6,143 nt of DNA from Planctomycetota bacterium (lineage in GTDB: Bacteria; Planctomycetota; Planctomycetia; Planctomycetales; Planctomycetaceae): contig JAPLOC010000924.1 in assembly GCA_026692825.1 (NCBI GenBank), forward strand, positions 1-6,143, given 5' to 3'. The translations under genes and the position numbers were made by a program. The notes beneath the pieces are model-generated. The model was not told where the DNA came from and did no database searches. It worked only from the letters and a program-made list of their open reading frames with translations. Positions 1 to 5,689 of the stretch are shown here, piece by piece. How positions within the stretch are numbered: position 1 is the first letter of the stretch; the number at the start of each line of letters is the position of its first letter.

Positions 1-201
1 CAGGGTTTACTCGAGGGGAACGCGGGTCAGGTGCTGAATCAAGGGGTCGGAATTGTGGCGGCGATGGCCCTGGCGGTTGTCGGCACGGTGATTCTTCTGA
101 AGGCACTCGATGCCGCCATGGGATTGAGGGTCAGCCAACAGGACGAACTGATCGGCCTCGACGTCAGTCAGCACGGCGAGGAAGGGTACATCTTTATCTG
201 A
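1..201 (+). CDS. amt: Ammonium transporter (Amt/MEP/Rh family), C-terminal fragment
   Basis: This is the last 66 codons of a gene that begins before the window, ending in TGA. Amt proteins are trimeric inner-membrane channels that take up ammonium. The fragment shows the final transmembrane helix (about visible residues 16-37, rich in A, V, I and L). It is followed by the family's cytoplasmic tail, with GLRVSQQDELIGLDVSQHGE and then EGYIFI. The G-L-R-V-S, E-x-I-x-G-L-D and H-G-E blocks are the usual Amt C-terminal signature; this tail couples the three subunits and is where PII proteins dock. The stop is 111 bases before a PII gene, which supports the assignment because amt and PII genes are commonly linked. 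The pore residues lie outside the window and cannot be checked, so whether the whole protein is intact is unknown. Confidence 0.9.
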   Translation, partial: QGLLEGNAGQVLNQGVGIVAAMALAVVGTVILLKALDAAMGLRVSQQDELIGLDVSQHGEEGYIFI

Positions 202-226
202 CGCGGCTGGCGGCGGTTGCTATAAT
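198..226 (+). promoter_or_regulatory. Candidate sigma-70 type promoter for the PII gene (extended -10)
   Basis: A perfect -10 hexamer TATAAT lies at 221-226, preceded by TGC (218-220), which makes an extended -10 element. A weaker -35, CTGACG (4 of 6 against TTGACA), lies at 198-203 with the optimal 17-base spacing and overlaps the amt stop codon. Transcription would start near 232-234 and reach the PII start codon at 313. This would let PII and glnD be expressed apart from amt. A sigma-54 site was looked for and not found. Confidence 0.6.
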
Positions 227-248
227 CCGCCGGGCGCTCGCCCGGCGG
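227..248 (+). other. GC-rich stem-loop in the amt-PII gap
   Basis: A perfect 9-base-pair inverted repeat: CCGCCGGGC (227-235) pairs with GCCCGGCGG (240-248) around a four-base loop. No T-run follows, so it is not a classical intrinsic terminator. It begins directly after the TATAAT box and overlaps the predicted transcription start. It could slow amt read-through, protect the amt mRNA 3' end, or act on promoter escape. The structure is certain on paper; the role is not known. Confidence 0.5.
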
Positions 249-312
249 TGCCGTCGTTGTCCTTGAACACCCGCACAGATCGATCAGTTCACCGCCCGTT
301 TCGGAGCAAAGC

Positions 313-651
313 ATGAAGAAGATTGAAGCCGTCATTCGTCACTACAAACTCGAAGACGTCAAGAACGCGTTGACCAATGCCAAGGTTGACGGGATGACCG
401 TGACCGAGGTCCGCGGATTCGGCCGGCAGCGCGGCCATAAGGAGATGTACCGTGGTGCCGAATACACGGTCGACTTCCTCCCCAAAGTGAAGTTGGAAGT
501 CGTCGTACCCGACGCGATGGTCACCGAAGCGGTCGAGACGATCATGCGAGTCGCCCGCACCGGTCAAATCGGCGACGGGAAGATTTTCATCACCGATCTG
601 GCCGAGGTGATTCGCATTCGAACCGGCGAGACCGGCGAAGCGGCGCTGTAG
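313..651 (+). CDS. glnB: PII nitrogen-regulatory signal protein (GlnB/GlnK)
   Basis: A complete 112-residue protein, the normal PII length. PII trimers bind ATP/ADP and 2-oxoglutarate in the cytoplasm and report nitrogen and energy status to targets such as Amt channels and glutamine-synthetase control. It opens with MKKIEAVIRHYKLEDVKNAL, typical of the family. The T-loop carries Y46-R47-G48-A49-E50-Y51, including Tyr51, the uridylylation site, and Arg47, the residue that plugs the AmtB pore in the E. coli GlnK complex. Lys58 follows. The nucleotide-binding B-loop motif TGQIGDGKIF is at 83-92. Position 49 is Ala, so cyanobacterial-type Ser49 phosphorylation is excluded. The start has a GGAG Shine-Dalgarno six bases upstream (303-306). 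It follows amt and precedes glnD, the enzyme expected to modify it. Linkage to amt would favour the name glnK; sequence alone does not separate GlnB from GlnK. Confidence 0.97.
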   Translation: MKKIEAVIRHYKLEDVKNALTNAKVDGMTVTEVRGFGRQRGHKEMYRGAEYTVDFLPKVKLEVVVPDAMVTEAVETIMRVARTGQIGDGKIFITDLAEVIRIRTGETGEAAL

Positions 652-697
652 CGGCGTTGGGAATCGCCGACGTCCGGGGCGGCGCTTCACCCCGGAC
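652..697 (+). other. Two tandem stem-loops between PII and glnD
   Basis: Immediately after the PII stop codon, CGGCG (652-656) pairs with CGCCG (665-669) around an eight-base loop. Next, GTCCGGGG (672-679) pairs perfectly with CCCCGGAC (690-697) around a ten-base loop. No T-tract follows either stem. The second stem ends two bases before the glnD Shine-Dalgarno (AGGGA, 700-704). Placed between a small regulator and a large enzyme, these could lower glnD output relative to PII by pausing, mRNA processing or 3'-end protection; that is inference. Confidence 0.45.
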
Positions 698-712
698 CCA
701 GGGATCTCCCGG

Positions 713-3421
713 ATGTCGCTCGTTCCGAACCCGGCCGATGATGACGCACTCCGGCGGCTGCACGCGCAAAAGGCGCGCTTGCAGTCGCTGAGAGACACGG
801 CTCGTCGCAGCTACACGGGGGGAGCCGCCCCACTGCAGACGGCGGCACTCATCTGTTCGTCGATGGACGAGCTGGTCATCGAGCTGCTGGACGAGTGCCT
901 GAAGGGGCTGAACCCTGCGGAAATCGAAGAGATCAAATCCCGCAGCGCCGTGTTGGCGGTGGGGGGGACCGGTCGGGGGGAACTCGCGCCCTATTCCGAC
1001 GTCGATTTGCTGTTTTTGCACGAGAAATCGCGGAGCGCCGCGTTCGTCGCGTTCGTTCCGCGAATCGTGCGAGAATGCTGGGACATGGGCATTCAACTGG
1101 GGCACCGTGTCGCGACGCCTGTCGACGCGCTGGCCTTCGCCCGGACCGATCCGATTTTCGCCACCGCTCTCGTGGAGATGCGTCTCTTGTGGGGGAGCGG
1201 CCGACTGTTTGAGTCGTTTCGCAGTCGCTTCGAACGCCGGGTCTCTCGCGGGCGTTACAACACGTTTTACCAGGAATGTTGCGCGGCGCGATTCGAAGAG
1301 CGGGCCAAGTTTGGAGAGACCGATCGTCAGTTGGAACCCGACGTCAAACGCTCCCCCGGGGGGCTGCGGGACATTCAACTTGTGCGATGGATTGGATACG
1401 CGCGGTTTGGAACACCCGACATCGATTTGTTAAGACGCGGCGGTTACATCAGTATCGAAGACGCCGACGCATTGGCGAAGTCGCAGGATTTTTTGATGCG
1501 GATCCGGACGGAACTCCACTTCGCCGCCGGTAAGGCCCAGGAGATTCTCTCCCGCGATGAGCAATTGCGATTGGCCGAGATTTTGGGCTTCAAGGGGACT
1601 GAAGCCCAGCGGCCGGTCGAACAGTTCATGCAACAGTATTTTCGACACACCACTGCAGTGGTAGAAGTTGTCGATCGGTTCGTCGAACAGCAACGTCCGC
1701 GTCGCTGGGTGGATAAAGTCGTGCGTTTTGTGACATCTCACCGCACAAGTACGTTTTTTCTAGCCAACGCGGCTGAGGTGTTTCCGGCCACAAATTGCCT
1801 GGACGAGGTCGTCGGGAATCCGGAACTGCTGTTTCAGATGTTTGACCTGGCGGCATCGTACGGCGCGCGGGTGCCACCCGAGTTCTTCGCGGCCATTCGC
1901 GAGGCGTGCGGCAAGTTCACGCAGCCCCCCAGCCGCAAGGTCTCCGCGCAATTTCTGTCGATTCTGAAAGCTGAAAAGAATCTGGGACGGATCCTCCGGG
2001 ACATGTATTCGAATGGCATGCTGGAATACATGCTGCCGGAATTGACGGGAATCCGCTGCCTGCTGCAATTCAATCAGTACCACGCGTATACCGTCGACGA
2101 ACACACATTTCGCGCGATTGAAGCGGCCGAAGGATTGCGGGCTGCGGACTCCACCCTGGGAGAGGCGGCCCGGGAAGTCAAACAGAAGGCCTTGCTGCAC
2201 CTGGCGCTGCTGCTGCATGACTCGGGCAAGGGGCATGTCGAAGACCATTCGATTTTGGGTGGGCGACTCGCGCGGCAGGCGGCAGAAAGACTGGGGTTGG
2301 ACCCGACACAGTCCGACACCTTGGCCTTCTTGGTTCGGCACCATTTATCGATGACCATGGTCGCGTTTCGCCGCGATCTGCACGACGTTTCGCAGCAAAT
2401 CGAATTCAGTCGGCTGGTGGGAAACGCCGAGGTGTTGCGGTTGTTGTACGTTCACACGGCGGCGGACATGTTGGCGGTGGGGCCAACAACATTTACAACG
2501 TGGAAGGAAGATCTGCTGGGGCAGTTGTTTCAGGGGTCTTTGGAGTGTCTGTCGGGAACACCGCCCGGCGCGGAGCTGGATGTCATTCGCGACTCGATTT
2601 GTGACGGCCTGCGGGAACCGGACAACAAGGCAATCGGCAAAAGCACTCAACGGGAAACTGCGGAGGCTTCCAAAGCATTGAAATCACTGATTGACAGTCT
2701 TCCCCCGCATTATATCGCCGGCACGCCGGTCGAGTTGGCGGTTCAGGATCTGCGAATTGTGCAATCGCTCGACACGCGGCCGTTGACGGTCACGGGAACC
2801 TACGATGCCGCGACCCGCAGTGTCGAATACCGCATCATCACCCGCGATCGTCCCGGGTCAGGGTTGTTCAGCAAAATCTGCGGCACGCTGACGGCCAAAG
2901 GAATGTCGATTCTGACCGCCAACATCTGCACCACGAGCCAGCAAGTGGCGATCGACCGGTTTCGGGTCATCGACCGTGATTTCGCGGGAGACGTTCCGCA
3001 CTATCGGCTGCGCGAAGTGGAAGCGAGTCTGCGGGAGATTCTGGAAGAGAAACTCAGTGTCGAAGAGTTGTTCCAGCGGAACCGCAGGATGGGATCCTTC
3101 ATCGTCGGCGAAAACGGGTTGCGGGAACCGCCGGCGGTGTCCATCGACAACCACGCTTCGGTCTCTGCGACTGTGGTCGACGTCTTCGCCCACAATGCCC
3201 GCGGACTGCTTTACACGATCGCGAGCGGTCTGTACGAATGCGGGCTGTCGGTCACGCTGGCGAAAATCACCACCCACGTCGATCAGGTACTCGACGTGTT
3301 TTACGTGACGACGATGGATGGCAGAAAACTCCCCGACGCGGAACTCCCCGCGATCGAAGCACAGTTGCTGCGACGGGTGGTTGAATTCGACAACCAGATA
3401 CGGGGCGGAAAGTCGTTCTGA
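713..3421 (+). CDS. glnD: Bifunctional PII uridylyltransferase / uridylyl-removing enzyme GlnD
   Basis: A complete 902-residue protein, close to the 890 of E. coli GlnD. It adds UMP to Tyr51 of PII when glutamine is low and removes it when glutamine is high. The N-terminal nucleotidyltransferase domain carries GGTGRGE at 84-90, then D96-V97-D98, the catalytic metal-binding pair. The GlnD-specific block DVKRSPGGLRDIQ is at 210-222. The central HD hydrolase domain shows H464, H502-D503 (LLHDSGKG), H543-H544 and D585, so the metal ligands look complete. Two C-terminal ACT domains, which bind glutamine in this family, start near 704 (RDRPGSGLFSKI, 711-722) and 817 (FAHNARGLLYTI, 825-836). The second lacks the usual D-x-P-G, reading N-A-R-G instead. 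The start codon has AGGGA eight bases upstream. The PII gene, its substrate, ends 61 bases before, so the two are probably co-transcribed. Confidence 0.97.
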   Translation: MSLVPNPADDDALRRLHAQKARLQSLRDTARRSYTGGAAPLQTAALICSSMDELVIELLDECLKGLNPAEIEEIKSRSAVLAVGGTGRGELAPYSDVDLLFLHEKSRSAAFVAFVPRIVRECWDMGIQLGHRVATPVDALAFARTDPIFATALVEMRLLWGSGRLFESFRSRFERRVSRGRYNTFYQECCAARFEERAKFGETDRQLEPDVKRSPGGLRDIQLVRWIGYARFGTPDIDLLRRGGYISIEDADALAKSQDFLMRIRTELHFAAGKAQEILSRDEQLRLAEILGFKGTEAQRPVEQFMQQYFRHTTAVVEVVDRFVEQQRPRRWVDKVVRFVTSHRTSTFFLANAAEVFPATNCLDEVVGNPELLFQMFDLAASYGARVPPEFFAAIREACGKFTQPPSRKVSAQFLSILKAEKNLGRILRDMYSNGMLEYMLPELTGIRCLLQFNQYHAYTVDEHTFRAIEAAEGLRAADSTLGEAAREVKQKALLHLALLLHDSGKGHVEDHSILGGRLARQAAERLGLDPTQSDTLAFLVRHHLSMTMVAFRRDLHDVSQQIEFSRLVGNAEVLRLLYVHTAADMLAVGPTTFTTWKEDLLGQLFQGSLECLSGTPPGAELDVIRDSICDGLREPDNKAIGKSTQRETAEASKALKSLIDSLPPHYIAGTPVELAVQDLRIVQSLDTRPLTVTGTYDAATRSVEYRIITRDRPGSGLFSKICGTLTAKGMSILTANICTTSQQVAIDRFRVIDRDFAGDVPHYRLREVEASLREILEEKLSVEELFQRNRRMGSFIVGENGLREPPAVSIDNHASVSATVVDVFAHNARGLLYTIASGLYECGLSVTLAKITTHVDQVLDVFYVTTMDGRKLPDAELPAIEAQLLRRVVEFDNQIRGGKSF

Positions 3422-3454
3422 AGTATCCCGGGATTTTCCAGGAGCGAATGAACC

Positions 3455-3494
3455 GCGAAAGGCTCAGTGTCCGGTCGAAACACTTCGCTTTTTT
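3455..3494 (+). terminator. Possible intrinsic terminator of glnD
   Basis: GCGAA (3455-3459) pairs with TTCGC (3484-3488), and inside it GTGT (3467-3470) pairs with ACAC (3480-3483), leaving a seven-base bulge on the 5' side. Six T residues (3489-3494) follow the stem directly. The site lies just past the glnD stop and reaches into the 3' end of the convergent symporter gene. The interrupted stem makes it weak. No better terminator is visible in the 42 bases between the two stop codons, and none is seen for the minus-strand gene. Confidence 0.35.
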
Positions 3495-4948
3495 GCAAAC
3501 TCCCCAGGGTCGGGCTGGGTGTGTTTGATCCACGGCTTCAACAGGGATCCCGCGAACATTCCGACAAACGACGCCGCCAAACCGTAAAGCTGCGGAGGGA
3601 CACACTGCCAGAGTTCTTCGCTTTCGGGCATGTATTGGGTTTCGGCAAACAGCCAGACGGGGACTGAAAGCAGAATCGAAAAGACCGCCCCCTGTGTGGT
3701 AGCGCGCTTCCAGTAGATCCCGCAGACAAGTGGCACAAATGCCACCACCAGCGTGACCTTGTAGCCGCTCTCCACCATCTCGTACATCGTACTCTCTGAA
3801 TTCACCGAGATCAGCGTGGCGACCACCCCGACGAGAATCAACACCGTACGCAAAATCAGCAGCATGGTCTTGTCGCTGAAGTGTTTCGTGAACTGCTGCA
3901 ACACATTTTCCGTCAAGACACTCGCCGGTGCCAGAAGCGTTCCGCTGGCGGTCGACAAGATCGCCGACAGCACGGCACCGAAGAACAGCACCTGACACCA
4001 AATCGGAGTGTCATGCAGCACGAGTGCCGGCAGGATTTTCTGGACCTCGCGCGCATCCTCCGAGCGAAAATGTTCCTGATAGGTCGGATCGATCACCGTG
4101 GCCGCGTAGGCGATGAACATGGGGACGAAGGCGAAGGCGAAGTAGAACAAGCCTCCACCCAGTGTGCCGATGAACGCCGTCCGCTCATTTTTCGCGCTCG
4201 TCACCCGCTGGAATACGTCCTGCTGTGGAATCGACCCCAGCGACATCGTGATGAACTCGCCGATAAACGCCATCCATGCGGAGGTTGTGATGTGGGGGAA
4301 CAGCGTCAATTTCCCTTCTTTTTGCGCGGCAGCCACCACGACGTCAAAACCGCCCGCCTCGTTCCCCAGCAGCATGGCGACAATAATCAACCCGATGACA
4401 ATCGCCACCGTCTGAATCACATCGGTCAGCGCCACCGACCACATCCCACCGAATAGTGTGTAGACAGTGACGATTGCCGAACCGATCAGAATCGACTGAT
4501 TGAGCGACATTCCCGGGAACAGCACATTGATCACCAGTCCCAGTGCCGAGAGTTGTGCGCTGGTCCACCCCAGATAGGAACTGGCGATCCCCAGCGACGT
4601 GATGATCTCGACGAACTTACCGTACCGCAGATGGTAATAGTCGCCGATTGTCAGCAACTCGAGGCGGTAGAACGTGCGGGCGAAGAAGAACGCCACCAGC
4701 ACGAGACACATCGAAGCGCCGAACGGATCACCTGAGACGAATCCCAAACCCTTGTGGGCGAATTTCGCCGAGACCGAAAGCACGGTTTCCGCACCGAACC
4801 AAGTGGCGAAAACGCAGGCGAAATTCATGTACAGCGGAAGCGACCTTCCCGCGACCATGAAGTCTTTTGAGTCCTTCACGCGACTCGAAGCGTAGACTCC
4901 CACCGCCACGGTGGCGACCATGTACAAAATCACGCAGGCGATCAGCAT
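3464..4948 (-). CDS. Sodium:solute symporter (SSF family), substrate unknown
   Basis: A complete 494-residue inner-membrane transporter with about 13 hydrophobic segments, the first at 3-22 and the last at 451-471. SSF proteins (PutP, PanF, SGLT and relatives) use the sodium gradient to import sugars, amino acids, vitamins or other solutes. Family marks include SKDFMVAGRSLP (27-38) after helix 1, GGMWSVALTDVIQ (167-179), PQQDVFQRVTSAKN (241-254), and AVLSAILSTASG (325-336). In the last, Ser332-Thr333 fall where the Na2-site hydroxyl residues sit in the family. The tail after 472 is short, charged and cytoplasmic-like. The chosen ATG has GGGAG six bases upstream (4955-4959 on the plus strand) and begins helix 1 at once, as usual. 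It lies 128 bases downstream of the small zinc-ribbon-like gene on the same strand and converges on glnD. Nothing in the sequence fixes the substrate; the nearby Gfo/Idh/MocA oxidoreductase makes a sugar or polyol one possibility only. Confidence 0.95.
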   Translation of the reverse strand: MLIACVILYMVATVAVGVYASSRVKDSKDFMVAGRSLPLYMNFACVFATWFGAETVLSVSAKFAHKGLGFVSGDPFGASMCLVLVAFFFARTFYRLELLTIGDYYHLRYGKFVEIITSLGIASSYLGWTSAQLSALGLVINVLFPGMSLNQSILIGSAIVTVYTLFGGMWSVALTDVIQTVAIVIGLIIVAMLLGNEAGGFDVVVAAAQKEGKLTLFPHITTSAWMAFIGEFITMSLGSIPQQDVFQRVTSAKNERTAFIGTLGGGLFYFAFAFVPMFIAYAATVIDPTYQEHFRSEDAREVQKILPALVLHDTPIWCQVLFFGAVLSAILSTASGTLLAPASVLTENVLQQFTKHFSDKTMLLILRTVLILVGVVATLISVNSESTMYEMVESGYKVTLVVAFVPLVCGIYWKRATTQGAVFSILLSVPVWLFAETQYMPESEELWQCVPPQLYGLAASFVGMFAGSLLKPWIKHTQPDPGEFAKKRSVSTGH

Positions 4949-4971
4949 CCCAGACTCCCATCGAACCTCGT

Positions 4972-4987
4972 TCCCTGGACCCAGGGA
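4972..4987 (-). repeat. Short inverted repeat upstream of the symporter gene
   Basis: TCCCTGG (4972-4978) and CCAGGGA (4981-4987) form a perfect 7-base inverted repeat with a two-base spacer, 24 bases upstream of the symporter start codon. The two-base gap is too tight for an RNA hairpin without opening the inner pair, so a DNA-binding dyad is as likely as a leader stem. Chance occurrence is not excluded. Confidence 0.3.
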
Positions 4988-5076
4988 TTCGGGCGAGATG
5001 GTACCAATGCTGACTGGGAAGCTGAAGCGAAATCACGGACTGCGGAACGACGGTCCGGCGTGGTGAAACGTGACAG

Positions 5077-5292
5077 TTAGTGCAGTTGGTCGGCTCGCAT
5101 TCGCCAGCGGGAACTGCATTTGGGACACCGCACCTGCATGATCTGGACCTCGGGGGTGATTCCCTTCGATTTGTTCTTCAGGTTCTTCTGGTCCAGAAAC
5201 GCTTTTTTCATCATCGGCTGGGTCGACTTTGCTTCCATCAACCCATCAAAAGTACACTTCATGTTACGACACTTCATACGATGCGACGACAT
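5077..5292 (-). CDS. Small four-cysteine, zinc-ribbon-like protein, function unknown
   Basis: A 71-residue basic protein ending in TAA. It carries Cys8 and Cys13 near the N-terminus (KCRNMKC, a C-x4-C pair) and Cys56 and Cys59 near the C-terminus (RCPKCSSRW, a C-x2-C pair). About 42 residues rich in Lys, Met and Gln lie between the pairs. Four cysteines in two pairs suggest one zinc site of the ribbon or knuckle type; the second half resembles the CPxCxxxW/Y start of many bacterial zinc ribbons. There is no signal peptide or membrane segment. The start was chosen because GGGAG lies eight bases upstream of this ATG. A frame-open ATG at 5364 would add 24 residues without sequence character and has no comparable site. 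I do not recognise the family. It could bind nucleic acid or protein, but no function can be assigned. It may be co-transcribed with the symporter 128 bases downstream. Confidence 0.7.
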   Translation of the reverse strand: MSSHRMKCRNMKCTFDGLMEAKSTQPMMKKAFLDQKNLKNKSKGITPEVQIMQVRCPKCSSRWRMRADQLH

Positions 5293-5300
5293 ACCGACAG

Positions 5301-5305
5301 CTCCC
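5301..5305 (-). promoter_or_regulatory. Shine-Dalgarno that fixes the start of the small cysteine protein
   Basis: GGGAG on the minus strand, eight bases before the ATG at 5292-5290. It favours the 71-residue form over the longer 95-residue reading that starts at 5364. Confidence 0.6.
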
Positions 5306-5438
5306 AGAAAAAGAAATACGCCGCGTTGGGCCGCGCCTCGCGAATGGAGGACGCTCGACCACATCGGTTACCGCCGCCGACCCTCGTTCATGCCGAGGGA
5401 CTCCGGACGGCGCATTCCGATGACCGGAACTTTAGTTC

Positions 5439-5466
5439 ATGATATCAAGACGGTTGGATTTGTGAC
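5439..5466 (-). promoter_or_regulatory. Candidate promoter for the small cysteine protein gene
   Basis: On the minus strand TATCAT (5 of 6 against TATAAT) lies at 5444-5439, preceded by TGA, giving an extended -10 element. GTCACA (4 of 6 against TTGACA) lies at 5466-5461 with a 16-base spacer. It sits in the most AT-rich patch of this gap. Transcription would begin near 5432 and leave a leader of about 140 bases. A short dyad, GAACT-TT-AGTTC (5427-5438), covers the predicted start and could be an operator. Confidence 0.3.
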
Positions 5467-5689
5467 ACCGCAGGTGAGTTGAGGCTTGTGGTGTTGTCGA
5501 AGCATCGTTGCCCGCACTCTCCGAGTCCGCGGCCCAATGTGCGATCTTGGTCGCTCGACGTACTCGGGGCTGGCGCTACCTCCCAGGCGACCCGCCCGTC
5601 GCGAAATGGATTGGCCCCCGTCGGGGCTTCGCCTCTTCGCCGGGCCTCTCGCGACCCCTCTTCATCCCGTCGTCCTTTTTTGTGGTCCG

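Larger units (their letters stand above)
5293..5689. other. Intergenic region of about 400 bases
   Basis: No convincing gene is seen. From right to left it holds the 3' flank of the oxidoreductase and a promoter candidate (5439-5466). It also has a 6-base-pair stem-loop, CCCTCG (5381-5386) with CGAGGG (5394-5399), in the putative leader of the small gene. The part from about 5560 to 5685 is GC-rich and strongly pyrimidine-biased on the plus strand. It includes a GCCCC/GGGGC hairpin (5614-5627), CTTCGCC repeated at 5627 and 5635, and a T6 run at 5676-5681. Plus-strand reading frames of 61 and 77 codons cross it, but they lack a credible ribosome site and overlap the oxidoreductase 3' end. Confidence 0.5.

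Noticed and set aside
81..96. Sigma-54-like CGGCACG-N4-TTCT inside amt
   Set aside because: The invariant GC of the -12 element is missing and the site lies in coding sequence.
204..221. Possible sigma-54 promoter before PII (TGGC at 208, TTGC at 217)
   Set aside because: The distance between the GG and GC elements is two bases short of the strict sigma-54 spacing.
289..1378. Long minus-strand open frames opposite PII and the start of glnD (169 and 262 codons)
   Set aside because: They are antisense to two well-supported genes, show no domain character and follow from the GC-rich third positions of the real genes.
3881..4456. 191-codon plus-strand open frame opposite the symporter
   Set aside because: It is the mirror of a conserved membrane protein; its translation is Arg/His-rich with no recognisable motif.
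694..4988. The same 12-mer GGACCCAGGGAT before glnD (694-705) and before the symporter (4977-4988)
   Set aside because: About one shared 12-mer pair is expected by chance in a window of this size, and the two copies are in opposite orientation relative to their genes.
5036..5057. Stem CGGACTG/CGGTCCG as terminator of the small cysteine gene
   Set aside because: In the minus-strand RNA it contains a C-A mismatch and no T-run follows.
5293..5364. Longer 95-residue start for the small cysteine protein
   Set aside because: The extra 24 residues look non-coding and the internal ATG has the better Shine-Dalgarno.
5080..5482. Plus-strand frames of 120 codons over the small cysteine protein
   Set aside because: They overlap the minus-strand gene, have no credible start site and no protein-like pattern.
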